Assembly: GCA_021734025.1 (NCBI GenBank)
Contig: JAIPJS010000015.1
Span: forward strand, 27,565 to 91,564
From: Candidatus Neomarinimicrobiota bacterium
GTDB taxonomy: Bacteria; Fidelibacterota; JAANXI01
Direction: 5' to 3'
DNA: 64,000 nt
Below, in pieces: positions 16,891-26,359 of this stretch (its first letter is position 1; the number at the start of each line of letters is the position of its first letter). The translations under genes were made by a program, and so were the position numbers. The notes beneath the pieces were generated by a model. The model ran no database searches, was not told where the DNA came from, and worked only from the letters and a program-made list of their open reading frames with translations.

Positions 16891-17979
16891 ATGTGTAATA
16901 CAGCAGTTTCCCTTCCGGAAACCAACGGAGGAACGCCGGGATTTGACGAATGGTATGTAACAGCGATCAACAACGGTGCCGTTATGCTGATGATATCCAT
17001 TGGGCATAGGACCGGTTTGTTCGATACATTGGCCGATATGGAGTGGACAACCAGTCAGGAGTTGGCTGAAGAAGCCGGACTGAATGAGCGCTACGTGAGA
17101 GAATGGCTTGGGACTATGGCAACCGGCGGCATCGTTGATGTGGATGAATCGGACCGGTACCACCTGCCGGCGGATCACGGCCGGTTTTTAACCCGACAGA
17201 GCGCAGATGAAAACCTTGCGGCCTTTGCCCAGTATATCTCGCTCCTCGGAGGGACCGAGGACGAGATTGTGGACTGCTTCCAAAATGGTGGCGGCGTCTC
17301 GTATGATAAGTATCCGCGCTTCCACGAGATTATGGCCGAAGATAGCGGGATGACAGTTTTGGATGCTCTGGAGGAGGACATTCTTCCATTGGTACCTGAA
17401 CTTGAGGCAAACCTCTGGAAGGGAATTGAGGTGTTAGACGTAGGATGCGGCCGGGGACTGGCGCTGATGAAAATGGCGCAGCTATTTCCAAATAGCCGGT
17501 TCACAGGGATAGATATCTCGAAAGATGCTATCAGCTGGGCCAGGTCAGAAGCCGCAAAAAGAGACCTGGGAAATGTGGTGTTTGAAATGCATGACGCTTC
17601 GGACTTTGACCGTACTGCTGAACCGGAGGTCTTCGACTTCGTCACCACGTTTGACGCTATACACGACCAGGCTGACCCGCTTGCGGTGCTCACAGGGATT
17701 CACCGGACACTGAAGCCTGATGGGGTGTACCTTATGCAGGATATCCATGCGCAAAGTCCTGTCCATGAAAACCTTGACCACCCCCTCGGTCCTTTCCTCT
17801 ATACCATTTCCGGTATGCACTGCATGCCTGTTTCACTGGCGCAGGGAGGAGCTGGCCTCGGTGCAATGTGGGGGCGTGAAAAGGCTAAAGAACTCCTCAA
17901 TGAGGCTGGCTTTAATCAAATCGAAATCCACCGCCTGGAGCACGATATCCAAAACGATTACTACGTCAATCGGAAGTGA
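16891..17979 (+). CDS. SAM-dependent class I methyltransferase with N-terminal winged helix
   Basis: The 362-residue cytoplasmic protein has an N-terminal winged-helix dimerisation domain (about 35-100, with SQELAEEAGLNERYVREWL), as in O-methyltransferases of natural-product and Rv2258c-like families. A Rossmann methyltransferase domain follows. SAM-binding motif I is VLDVGCGRGLAL at residues 181-192, the acidic residue of motif II is in GIDISKDAI (about 209), and VTTFDAIHDQADP is the post-II region. AAGGAG precedes the ATG by seven bases. The promoter carries a TetR operator, so expression is probably induced by a ligand of the divergent repressor. The substrate is unknown; detoxification of a small molecule is an inference from the TetR context. 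Confidence 0.85.
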   Translation: MCNTAVSLPETNGGTPGFDEWYVTAINNGAVMLMISIGHRTGLFDTLADMEWTTSQELAEEAGLNERYVREWLGTMATGGIVDVDESDRYHLPADHGRFLTRQSADENLAAFAQYISLLGGTEDEIVDCFQNGGGVSYDKYPRFHEIMAEDSGMTVLDALEEDILPLVPELEANLWKGIEVLDVGCGRGLALMKMAQLFPNSRFTGIDISKDAISWARSEAAKRDLGNVVFEMHDASDFDRTAEPEVFDFVTTFDAIHDQADPLAVLTGIHRTLKPDGVYLMQDIHAQSPVHENLDHPLGPFLYTISGMHCMPVSLAQGGAGLGAMWGREKAKELLNEAGFNQIEIHRLEHDIQNDYYVNRK

Positions 17980-18195
17980 AGACTCCATTGGTGCATAATG
18001 CAAATGGAAAGTGAGCAATACATCCGGCTATGGCATAACCTGATCTGGACCGGTTTTCGCAATGATGGATCCGGCAATACTGTAAATCCTGCCAAAATTG
18101 ATGGAATTTATGATGTCGTCGAGGCATTGACAGTCAGGAAGATCATTCAACGACTTTACTGACACCTCATTCTCGGTCTCTCTACCAGTATCCCG

Positions 18196-19569
18196 CTACC
18201 GCACTAAAACCATCCTCCGGACCTTCATAAAACCTCCCGCCTCCAGCCGGTACAAGTATACACCGGTACTGACTAATGATCCAAACTCATCGGTACCGTC
18301 CCAGCGGATCTGCTGCCTAGCCGCTTGCTGTGACTCGTTGACCAGTGTTTTGACCTGCTGACCAGCAAGGCCCCACACAGTCAGCCGCACGTGCGTATCT
18401 TCCGGTAAATCGTATTGAATTACCGTTGAAGGATTGAACGGATTCGGATAGTTCTGGGCAAGATGGTAATCGGTCGGAAGTGGCTTACCATATCGGACTC
18501 CCACTGTCGTCGTATCCGCGATGACGGTCAACCCTCTGGTTCCAGCGGCATCAACGGTGAACTCACCGTCGGTCGCCGTGATTGTCCAGGTCCCGGCGAT
18601 AGAATCCACGCCGGACGCCCGCATCCGGTCATACACGGATGCGTACGACAGCTGAACTGTGGTAGCATTCGTCTCAGGAAACGTGATACCGGCGTCGAGT
18701 TTACCCGTCTTGTAAGCAAGATGGTATCTGAGGTCTACGGAATCCGGATCTTTCGCCGCTTGCCAGCGAAAATTCAGCGACTTATCCAGGTTATCCCTGG
18801 ATATTATAATCTTTGAACCGTCGGCAGGCTCCACCAAACTGAAGGTGCCCGGCGGATCATTTATCGGTCTCACCGTCAGCGTGAATGCGGTACTGACCTC
18901 ATCTTTCCCGTCCGAAACGGTCACGGTAATCCTTGTGGAGCCGGACTGATTCCGAGCCGGCGAAAGGGAGACGATCCGTTCCGCTCCACTCCCGCCAATT
19001 GAGATATTGTCATCCGGCACGAGATTCTGATTATGAGAGGATCCCGTCACCGTTAAATCGCCGGAAGCGGTCTCGGCATCACGAACCGTGACGACGATAC
19101 CGGTTATCGACAGATCCTCATTGATACTCTGGTCGGCAATGGTGCTAATGGTCGGGAGCTTGTTCGGAATCGTCCCCATAAGCCGGTATGGATCATCCGG
19201 ACTGCCGACCGCACCACCGGACCGGAACGTTACCGGATCGACCAGATCGATGACGGTATCCTTGTCCGAGATATATCCCCGGAATGTGACCGAAGAGCCA
19301 GGGATGTTCTCGTACACCATGAGAAAGTACAGCGGTGTCCCGTTCACCATGGTCGCCTCTGCAACACCCCGGCACTCGTCTCCAATAAAGGCAGAAATGA
19401 GATTGCCATCACCTAAAACGGATTCGTTGTTCACCTCCAGCCGGGCGGTGACAGTCATAACGAATTCATACTTCTCCGGGTCGACGCTCCAGGATGGTGC
19501 TTGCGCTAGTACCTGTCCCGTCAGAACACAGGTGATTACCACGTAAAGTATGGTTAAATACCCTTTCAT
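18196..19569 (-). CDS. T9SS-sorted secreted protein with cadherin-like and FN3-like domains
   Basis: The 457-residue protein has a signal peptide (about 1-22, ending VLAQA). A beta-sandwich module comes next (about 30-138, with GDGNLISAFIGDECRGVAEA), then a tandem-95/cadherin-like domain (about 140-235, SINEDLSI then TVSDGKDEV) and an FN3-like segment (about 240-350). The type IX C-terminal sorting domain runs from about 372 to 457 (NYPNPFNPSTVIQYDLPED, ending RRMVLVR). The start ATG overlaps the stop of the 2161-residue gene (ATGA), so it is translationally coupled to that protein. The module at 30-138 is related to two modules near the C-terminus of the upstream protein, suggesting that the pair share a role on the cell surface. 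Confidence 0.88.
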   Translation of the reverse strand: MKGYLTILYVVITCVLTGQVLAQAPSWSVDPEKYEFVMTVTARLEVNNESVLGDGNLISAFIGDECRGVAEATMVNGTPLYFLMVYENIPGSSVTFRGYISDKDTVIDLVDPVTFRSGGAVGSPDDPYRLMGTIPNKLPTISTIADQSINEDLSITGIVVTVRDAETASGDLTVTGSSHNQNLVPDDNISIGGSGAERIVSLSPARNQSGSTRITVTVSDGKDEVSTAFTLTVRPINDPPGTFSLVEPADGSKIIISRDNLDKSLNFRWQAAKDPDSVDLRYHLAYKTGKLDAGITFPETNATTVQLSYASVYDRMRASGVDSIAGTWTITATDGEFTVDAAGTRGLTVIADTTTVGVRYGKPLPTDYHLAQNYPNPFNPSTVIQYDLPEDTHVRLTVWGLAGQQVKTLVNESQQAARQQIRWDGTDEFGSLVSTGVYLYRLEAGGFMKVRRMVLVR

Positions 19570-22500
19570 CGGACAAGTACCATCTTCCGGATCTTGGTAT
19601 AGGTTCTTGTCCGCATCCGCATAATGTACATCCCTGATGCCATATCGTGACCGTACTGATCTGTACCATCCCAGCGAATTCGGTAGTATCCCGCTTTTTG
19701 CACATCGTTCACCATCGTCTTCACCACCTGGCCACGAATATTGTAAATCCGGAGCGTCACCCTACTGGCTTCCGGCAACCCGTATCCGATGACAGTCGTC
19801 GGATTAAACGGGTTCGGATAGTTCTGCGAAAGCACGTATTCTTCCGGGATAAAATCCGGATCGTCCAACGCCAACGCGGTCTGCGTCATGGTGAACGGTT
19901 CGGTTACCGACCCCTCATGACTCTCCGGCCGGAACGGGAAAGTCTCCGCCGTACGGTAGATCCGTTCCTTGTCGTTGTCCCAGATGCGGAGTTCCACAGG
20001 AGTTTCCTCTCTGGAATCGCCCTGGATGCTCAGGAAGATCCGCGGTTCATCGATCCCCGGGATAAACATCGGACGTGCCGTGCCCCGGACTTCTCCGTCA
20101 ATGAGCGCCGCCACCATATCGTACGGATCGGCAACCATGTTCAGTTCATCGTAGATAACAGTGGTTAGCGTCATGGTGTGTTCGTGGAGATACGGATTCT
20201 CGACTACCCACTGAACTTCCGGTAGCGAATCGGCAGCGAACTCCGGCGTCAGAACCGTAATCTTTGCTAGTCCTGGACTGGTGATACTGCCCAGCGGATA
20301 TACCAGTGTATCCGCAGTGACAAGACGGATCTTGTATCCGGCGCCGGGTAACATGTCCGTCAGGTTCCCAATCCAGCCAAGTCCCTCCGCATATTCAGCG
20401 AAGCTCACCTGATCCTTGACAAGATCGCCATCGCCGGGATGCAGTTGACTCAGCGCCACGTTCACATTCATACTCCGGTTCGGCAGATAGCCCAGCCAGT
20501 TCCAGTTCTGTGTCAGCGGAATTTGCGCCGTATCCGCCCACACACGCCGCCCGATATAGGGGAGAGCCATACCGCTACTTAAATCAGCCACATACATCGT
20601 CCCCGCATCCAGACCAACTTCCGTCAGCGGCCCGACCCAGCTGTTTGTGGAGGACTGAAATTGCGCGTAGGCCTCCTGACTTATTATTCGATCGCCTTCT
20701 TCCGGAGCCAATCCCTCCAACACATTGTTCAAGTTACTTTTTTCCGGCTTCACATTGACGCTGAACCATTTAAATCCTTCAGGGAATGCCAGATTCTGCG
20801 CCACAACCCCAGAGGCGTTCATGGTAAGCGGCTCAGTCAGGCTACCGATGGCGGCATCATTGGTGAATACCAGGGTTGTATCCATTTCCCAGAACTCCAC
20901 ACAGCCGGTCCTGTCCCAGAGATGGAACCGCACAGTATCGCCGCTGAAGGTGTTGCTGTAGACAGTGAGATAGGTGCGGTGATCGTTCAGCTCCGACACA
21001 TACTCAATATGGCCAAACCCAACGGGCTGACCATCGATAAACGCCCCCATACGGTCGTAATGATCGGTGGACTTGGTCCCCTGCACCAGTACGTCAGCAG
21101 TGACCGTCATAGAGTATTCGTAGTCGTAGGGATTCACGTCCCAGTCAGGATACGGGCACATGGAGACGATCTTCATGTCCAGCGGCTCGTCTCCCTCCGG
21201 CGTCCGGGCGAACAGCGTATTGGTGTACTCTCCCACGTCCAGATTCGGATCGACCTCAAAGTGAATGTCAAACGATCCGCCGGGATTGAGCTCACCATTG
21301 GTTGGTGCGGCAATTAGCCAGGATGGTACATCAACCAGTTCAAACGGCTGTGCCTTCGAGCCGTTATTATTCAGCGTTATTCTAAACTCGTTGGTAGTGT
21401 CCGTAAAGGCCAGGACCTCGGTGCTTCGCTGATTCCATGCCACCGGATTCCGATCCACCAGGAATTTCCAGGTGAGGGTATCACCGGGATTTCCGTTTAA
21501 GTCTTCATATCCGTAAACTGTCGCCGTCACATGGTGATTCTCCATAAATTTGTTCTGGATCTGCGGAATGATGACCAGCCGATTTTCCGAAACCGTCACC
21601 TCAATGTCCGTAATCTCGCCCCCGGCCTGCCCGTCGTAAAGCTTCACGTCCGTACGGGTGACCGAAGCCGGGTTGATTGCCTCTGTGAAGTTAATGGCAA
21701 TCTCGTCGCTCATATTCAGGACTTCGTCCTTCGGTTCCGGGGCACCAAGAATCTGCGGTTTCTTCCGGTCGACGGTTCCCCGCAATGATGGCATTTCGTT
21801 GGTCAGGGTGTTCTCCAGGCACACGGACCGCAACCGGATGTCATACTTGCCGTCTGTAAATCCCTCGGGTATCGGCCAGTGCATGGATGCCACCTGCTGG
21901 TCATAGATACGCAGCGTATCGGCGTACAGCGTATCGGCGCTGACCGTAAACCATTGATCACTGCCCACCGGTTGATATTGCAGCAGCAAGGTTTCAAAAT
22001 AGCTCTGTCCGAGATCATAGCCGGTCACGAGAAAATCCAGCGTGTCTTTGTCGGCAATATTCAGCACCCAGCTCTCTTCTAGATCGTAAAACTCTGCATC
22101 GGTACAGGGTTTTGCAAAGTTCACGGTAAACGGCAGGGTAAATCCCGAGGTCACTCCGGCATAGTTGGATTCGCATTCCGGCGCGAATTTGATCGTTAAT
22201 CCATTGTACTCGTAGTGATCGCCCGAACCGCGCCAGACCCGTACCGTGGCAAACTGTTGTTCCATGCTGTCCATCACCACCGGAAAAGGATTGGCTTCGG
22301 TAGCGGCCACACCGTTGATTGTGATTTCCGCACCCAACGGGTTAGATGATTGAACAATTGAGAGGTAGTATGTGCGCGATTCGGGCTTTTCGTTCCGCAG
22401 CCAGACTTTGAGATCCACCGGCTCACTGGGCAATGCGTCGTCAATAATTCCGTTATTGGTGGAGGCATCCCAGGCCATGGTGGGCTTATCCCGGGGCACG

Positions 22501-25500
22501 GTCACCACGGAGTCCTCCGCATTTCTCCATTCTTCATAGGGACAAGAGGAGATACCTGAAACTACCCGGAAAACGGGGGTTCCATAGACCGGATCGTTCG
22601 CTACGTCCACCGTATACCGATCGCCATCATCGTCGTCATCCAGAGTGAAAGAGGAGGTATTGGACACTGTTTTCGTTGAAGTTGCGCTTCGCCCCATATT
22701 AAATCCGAAGGAATATCGCTCCGTGGTAGATGCGCCAAACCCCTCGTTGATCTCGAACCCGACTTCCTGCGCGAAACTGGAATTAATCTCCAGTCCTACA
22801 TTCATGGTGTAGCTTTCGGATACTTCCGATGTCCTGGACTGTGTAAACGGCCCGGCGTTACCATCAAAGCTGTAATTGACCGTATCCTGGGTTATCCAGC
22901 GGAGGGACTTCTCCCGGTCTAATACCTGGTTCCATCGGGCAATACTTTCGAGAGTGGTTTCCCGGAGGGAGTCACTGTCCGTGTTCCGGGCGATGTCCCG
23001 CAGCTCCGGAATAAGGATCTCCTCGATGTGCTTCCGGGTGTATATGAAGGTAGTGGCAAACCCGTCCGGCACAAACATAACCGGGGTAGTAATCCCGTAT
23101 CCATCGTAAACCTGTTCTCCCACAGTATATTTTTTAAGGCCGAGCTCGGTGGTTTTACCGTAGAGGAGATTGAGTGCCCCGCCGACAAACATGTCGAGAT
23201 CCCCGTGGTTCCCCGCCACATCAACTCCGGTGCCCGTCTGGTAAGTGCTTTGGGTGGAGATACTGACCGCTTGGGATTTCGAGCTCGAGAGAGAAAATGT
23301 AGATGAAAATCCGGCCGTCATTTCGTATTTGGCTTCCACCGAGAGTTCGGTGGAGACACCAAACCCAACCACCGTAGTAAACTTCGTTCCCAGACTAGCC
23401 GAAACTTCCCGTTCGTATCCCATGGCACTGCCGATATCAATACCAAACTCAGTCGATTGAGCCTGGCTCCGGGTAAACTCGGCAAAACTCTGGTCTCCGG
23501 GCGGCCGCCGCAGGATCAGGAACGGGATATCCGGAGCAGTGGTGGTAAACTGCATCGGTCCGGGTTTGGTCCCGAGCACAACCGCCTCTTTCGTCACCGA
23601 CTTGGTCTGTCCAATCCCCCCTATAGCTCTCACAGAGATCTTTTTCTTATAGGGAGAGATCACGTCCGGCTGACCCGGTATCACTTCATAGTCATACGTT
23701 CCGGTCGGCCCGATAGCCACTTCGACGGTATCCTCAGATCCTGCCGACCACCGGTCACTGATGTAGTCAAAGATCTGAAATGTCCCGGTATCCACCGGGC
23801 ACTCTCCGCCATAATATTCCTCATAGGAAGAGAGTTCAAGAATGTGCGGCCGGTTCTGAACAAAGTACTTATTCACTTCCAGCTTCTGTTTGTCGGGATT
23901 CCAGATACTAAGGGTATCAAAACCGGCGATCTCCACCTGCATCGGCGACCTGTAGGTAAAATCCAGGGTGTCTTCCTCGCCGCCCCATGCCGAATCCGCC
24001 AGGGAATAGGACTTTTCGAGATCGATGGATTTACCGTTATTTTTAAACCAGGTATCTATAGTAGACCAATTATCAATATCCTCAATAAATGCCTGGTCCA
24101 TTTGTACACTTACCGTGTACGCCTGGGGCGGCAGGGTGGGAAAAGTGAAGTTTCCGCCGGCATCGACGGCAAAGGTTTTGGTGAATTTGTTGTTGGCTGG
24201 ACTCACCTGGACTGACGCAAAAGCTTTTGGTCCGAGTGCTACACCGCAACTTCCACCTGAAACCCTCCCCCGCAGGAACCGGGTTTTGGTATCTTTGAAG
24301 TTCGCTGTTTTGTTCTCCACCACCTCCGTAAAGTCATAGCGAGTGGGCCGGAAATTCAGCGAATCCCTGGAGTTCTTTTCTGGCCGGATGGTCACATCGG
24401 CACCGGGCTCCACCTCCACCCGGTAAAATCCATCCGCATCGGTAGTGGTTTTCACCGCGCCGTTTACCTTAATTTGCACCCCTTTCTCGCCACACTGCAC
24501 GCCTTCGGTATACGAGGTGTCAAAGTACACGTAACCAGTAATGCTCATCAGGTTGACCACGGTAAAATTCTGATTCAGCGCCGCCGGATTCGTCTCATTC
24601 AATGAAACGTCGAGAAATTCCACGTCGAACTCATGGTAGAGTTTTGAAGGCGTCAGGCGAAACAGAGTTCCGTTGCCACCGAAATTTATATTCTCCATTT
24701 TATAATAGCCGGTGGAATCGGTAAATGCTGTAGCATAAACCGGCGGCAGATTTGACGCCCACGTGTCGGTACTCACCCCATACACGGTACCACTTAACGT
24801 CTGATTAACAGCATTAGTCACCGTAGTCCCGGATCCAAAATCAAAATTCATGCTGCTGGTCATGCCCGTATGATTGATGATTTCTCCGGTCCGGTAATAA
24901 AGATACCGGTTGTAATCCCGGGCAATAGTCTCTTCTCCCCGGGCAAAATCCCATGTTCTGAAATCATCGATGGCGCCACGGAAGAAACCGGTTTCACCGT
25001 CGCTGGCAAATATCAATGGCGCCGTATTTTCCGCAGTGGCATTAAACTCCATGAATAACATCCCGCCACCGACAGTAGCCTGCGTTCCGTTCAAATAGGC
25101 CGTCAGCATACTACCCGATTTGACCAGCGCAATATGCGTCCACTCATTTACGTTCACCGTGTTATCCGTCAGAAAAACCTGGCTTCCATTGAGGGTAAAC
25201 GCCAGATGCATCGCCGTGCCGTTATCTACGAGCTCCAGATTCCAGAGCCCACTTTTTGAGAGCAATATCTGATTCGCAACGGTGGATGGAAGAGCCCAAA
25301 ACTCCAGGGTTGCCTCCGGAAGTACTTGATCGTTCGCAAATTCGAACACATCCGCATCCGGGACAGTCATATAGTCTTCCATGCCATCAAAGAAAAGGGA
25401 ATAGCCCCAGTTCGGCGTCAATACCAGTTTGACTTCGGGGATTTTTGTGCCCACCTTGGACTTGATATTGCCCGAAATGTATCCCGAGGTTGAGGTTTTA

Positions 25501-26051
25501 CCGATGGCCTCTCCGCGAACCGGCGCCGGGCCAAAGACGTTTTTTCCTTCGATATGATAGACATACTCGGTTCCCACATTGAGGTCGGAAGCGGCATCCT
25601 CGTAGGTAGACTCGGTTATCGGATAATCGTCGTACAGCTGGGTGCTATTACGGTAGATGTCATGCAATATCGTGGCCGGGGGTATATTGGGGTCGTATGA
25701 CCACCGCAGATTGATTTTGTCCGGAAATATGTCATAGGACGCCTTTAGTAATGGGACCCCTGGCCTTCGCAACATAGGAGACCAAAACCCCAGCTCGGAT
25801 TTCAACCCGTTACCGCTCATCACCCCCGTCGAGACAAACGGCTGTCCCACCAGAACCGTATGGGAGCCGTTCTGCCGTTCCTCGCCCACCACCGCAGGGG
25901 CAAGGTACCCCGTCATCACTCCGGAGCCCCCATTTACTACCGTGACTTCAGTTGAATATGTCTGCGCTGAGAGCGAGGTTGCCGACATCAGCATTGTCAC
26001 GAAAAACAATATCGGTGGCAGATTTCCAATTTTATATCTATTGAACTTCAT
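19566..26051 (-). CDS. Giant 2161-residue T9SS-sorted LamG protein with Ser/Thr-rich beta region
   Basis: The start is ATG 26051 with GGAGG at optimal spacing. Approximate order: signal peptide (1-29); FN3-like segment (100-170); LamG/concanavalin-like domain (215-390, SLFFDGMEDYMTVPD); two or three carboxypeptidase-regulatory-like repeats (430-690). A long Ser/Thr-rich alternating-strand region (835-1150) begins PFLILRRPPGDQSFAEF and includes FSSTFSLSSSKSQAVSIST. A Big_5-like domain (about 1480-1580) precedes two secreted beta modules (YEYSMTVTADVLVQ near 1660; HTMTLTTVIYDELN near 1960), which flank GW-type repeats (WFSVNVKPEKSN, WLGYLPNRSM). The sorting domain ends RKMVLVR. It is coupled to the 457-residue gene by ATGA. 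The Ser/Thr region is amphipathic and reminiscent of pore-forming beta toxins, but this is inference; no enzyme active site is seen. Confidence 0.85.
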   Translation of the reverse strand: MKFNRYKIGNLPPILFFVTMLMSATSLSAQTYSTEVTVVNGGSGVMTGYLAPAVVGEERQNGSHTVLVGQPFVSTGVMSGNGLKSELGFWSPMLRRPGVPLLKASYDIFPDKINLRWSYDPNIPPATILHDIYRNSTQLYDDYPITESTYEDAASDLNVGTEYVYHIEGKNVFGPAPVRGEAIGKTSTSGYISGNIKSKVGTKIPEVKLVLTPNWGYSLFFDGMEDYMTVPDADVFEFANDQVLPEATLEFWALPSTVANQILLSKSGLWNLELVDNGTAMHLAFTLNGSQVFLTDNTVNVNEWTHIALVKSGSMLTAYLNGTQATVGGGMLFMEFNATAENTAPLIFASDGETGFFRGAIDDFRTWDFARGEETIARDYNRYLYYRTGEIINHTGMTSSMNFDFGSGTTVTNAVNQTLSGTVYGVSTDTWASNLPPVYATAFTDSTGYYKMENINFGGNGTLFRLTPSKLYHEFDVEFLDVSLNETNPAALNQNFTVVNLMSITGYVYFDTSYTEGVQCGEKGVQIKVNGAVKTTTDADGFYRVEVEPGADVTIRPEKNSRDSLNFRPTRYDFTEVVENKTANFKDTKTRFLRGRVSGGSCGVALGPKAFASVQVSPANNKFTKTFAVDAGGNFTFPTLPPQAYTVSVQMDQAFIEDIDNWSTIDTWFKNNGKSIDLEKSYSLADSAWGGEEDTLDFTYRSPMQVEIAGFDTLSIWNPDKQKLEVNKYFVQNRPHILELSSYEEYYGGECPVDTGTFQIFDYISDRWSAGSEDTVEVAIGPTGTYDYEVIPGQPDVISPYKKKISVRAIGGIGQTKSVTKEAVVLGTKPGPMQFTTTAPDIPFLILRRPPGDQSFAEFTRSQAQSTEFGIDIGSAMGYEREVSASLGTKFTTVVGFGVSTELSVEAKYEMTAGFSSTFSLSSSKSQAVSISTQSTYQTGTGVDVAGNHGDLDMFVGGALNLLYGKTTELGLKKYTVGEQVYDGYGITTPVMFVPDGFATTFIYTRKHIEEILIPELRDIARNTDSDSLRETTLESIARWNQVLDREKSLRWITQDTVNYSFDGNAGPFTQSRTSEVSESYTMNVGLEINSSFAQEVGFEINEGFGASTTERYSFGFNMGRSATSTKTVSNTSSFTLDDDDDGDRYTVDVANDPVYGTPVFRVVSGISSCPYEEWRNAEDSVVTVPRDKPTMAWDASTNNGIIDDALPSEPVDLKVWLRNEKPESRTYYLSIVQSSNPLGAEITINGVAATEANPFPVVMDSMEQQFATVRVWRGSGDHYEYNGLTIKFAPECESNYAGVTSGFTLPFTVNFAKPCTDAEFYDLEESWVLNIADKDTLDFLVTGYDLGQSYFETLLLQYQPVGSDQWFTVSADTLYADTLRIYDQQVASMHWPIPEGFTDGKYDIRLRSVCLENTLTNEMPSLRGTVDRKKPQILGAPEPKDEVLNMSDEIAINFTEAINPASVTRTDVKLYDGQAGGEITDIEVTVSENRLVIIPQIQNKFMENHHVTATVYGYEDLNGNPGDTLTWKFLVDRNPVAWNQRSTEVLAFTDTTNEFRITLNNNGSKAQPFELVDVPSWLIAAPTNGELNPGGSFDIHFEVDPNLDVGEYTNTLFARTPEGDEPLDMKIVSMCPYPDWDVNPYDYEYSMTVTADVLVQGTKSTDHYDRMGAFIDGQPVGFGHIEYVSELNDHRTYLTVYSNTFSGDTVRFHLWDRTGCVEFWEMDTTLVFTNDAAIGSLTEPLTMNASGVVAQNLAFPEGFKWFSVNVKPEKSNLNNVLEGLAPEEGDRIISQEAYAQFQSSTNSWVGPLTEVGLDAGTMYVADLSSGMALPYIGRRVWADTAQIPLTQNWNWLGYLPNRSMNVNVALSQLHPGDGDLVKDQVSFAEYAEGLGWIGNLTDMLPGAGYKIRLVTADTLVYPLGSITSPGLAKITVLTPEFAADSLPEVQWVVENPYLHEHTMTLTTVIYDELNMVADPYDMVAALIDGEVRGTARPMFIPGIDEPRIFLSIQGDSREETPVELRIWDNDKERIYRTAETFPFRPESHEGSVTEPFTMTQTALALDDPDFIPEEYVLSQNYPNPFNPTTVIGYGLPEASRVTLRIYNIRGQVVKTMVNDVQKAGYYRIRWDGTDQYGHDMASGMYIMRMRTRTYTKIRKMVLVR

Positions 26052-26359
26052 AAGAAGCCTCCATGCTCAGGAAATTAAAGTGCTTTACATTCACCTCATT
26101 TTTCCTCAAGCAAGCCATTTTCCATCTCTGGTTAATACTGTGAGTCTGTGTACTGCCGGAGTCACCGATGCCCTCCATATGTTGGGATACAGGCATCTCC
26201 TGAGAGAACAGGGGAAACGGAGTTCCGGTAAGTAGCAACAACATTATTTTACCCATTTATACATGATATTGTCTCCGTAGGACAAACCGGTACAATTGAG
26301 TTTGAACGAGGTAGTTGCTTCACAAACCTCACATCCGACATCAATACCATCCGGGTATG
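26052..26359. other. Intergenic region between two minus-strand secreted-protein genes
   Basis: About 308 bases. It would hold the promoter or leader of the 2161-residue gene. A GATGCC/GGCATC inverted repeat (26167-26197) is the only structure noticed. Short open frames on both strands lack plausible ribosome binding sites and are rejected. Confidence 0.45.
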
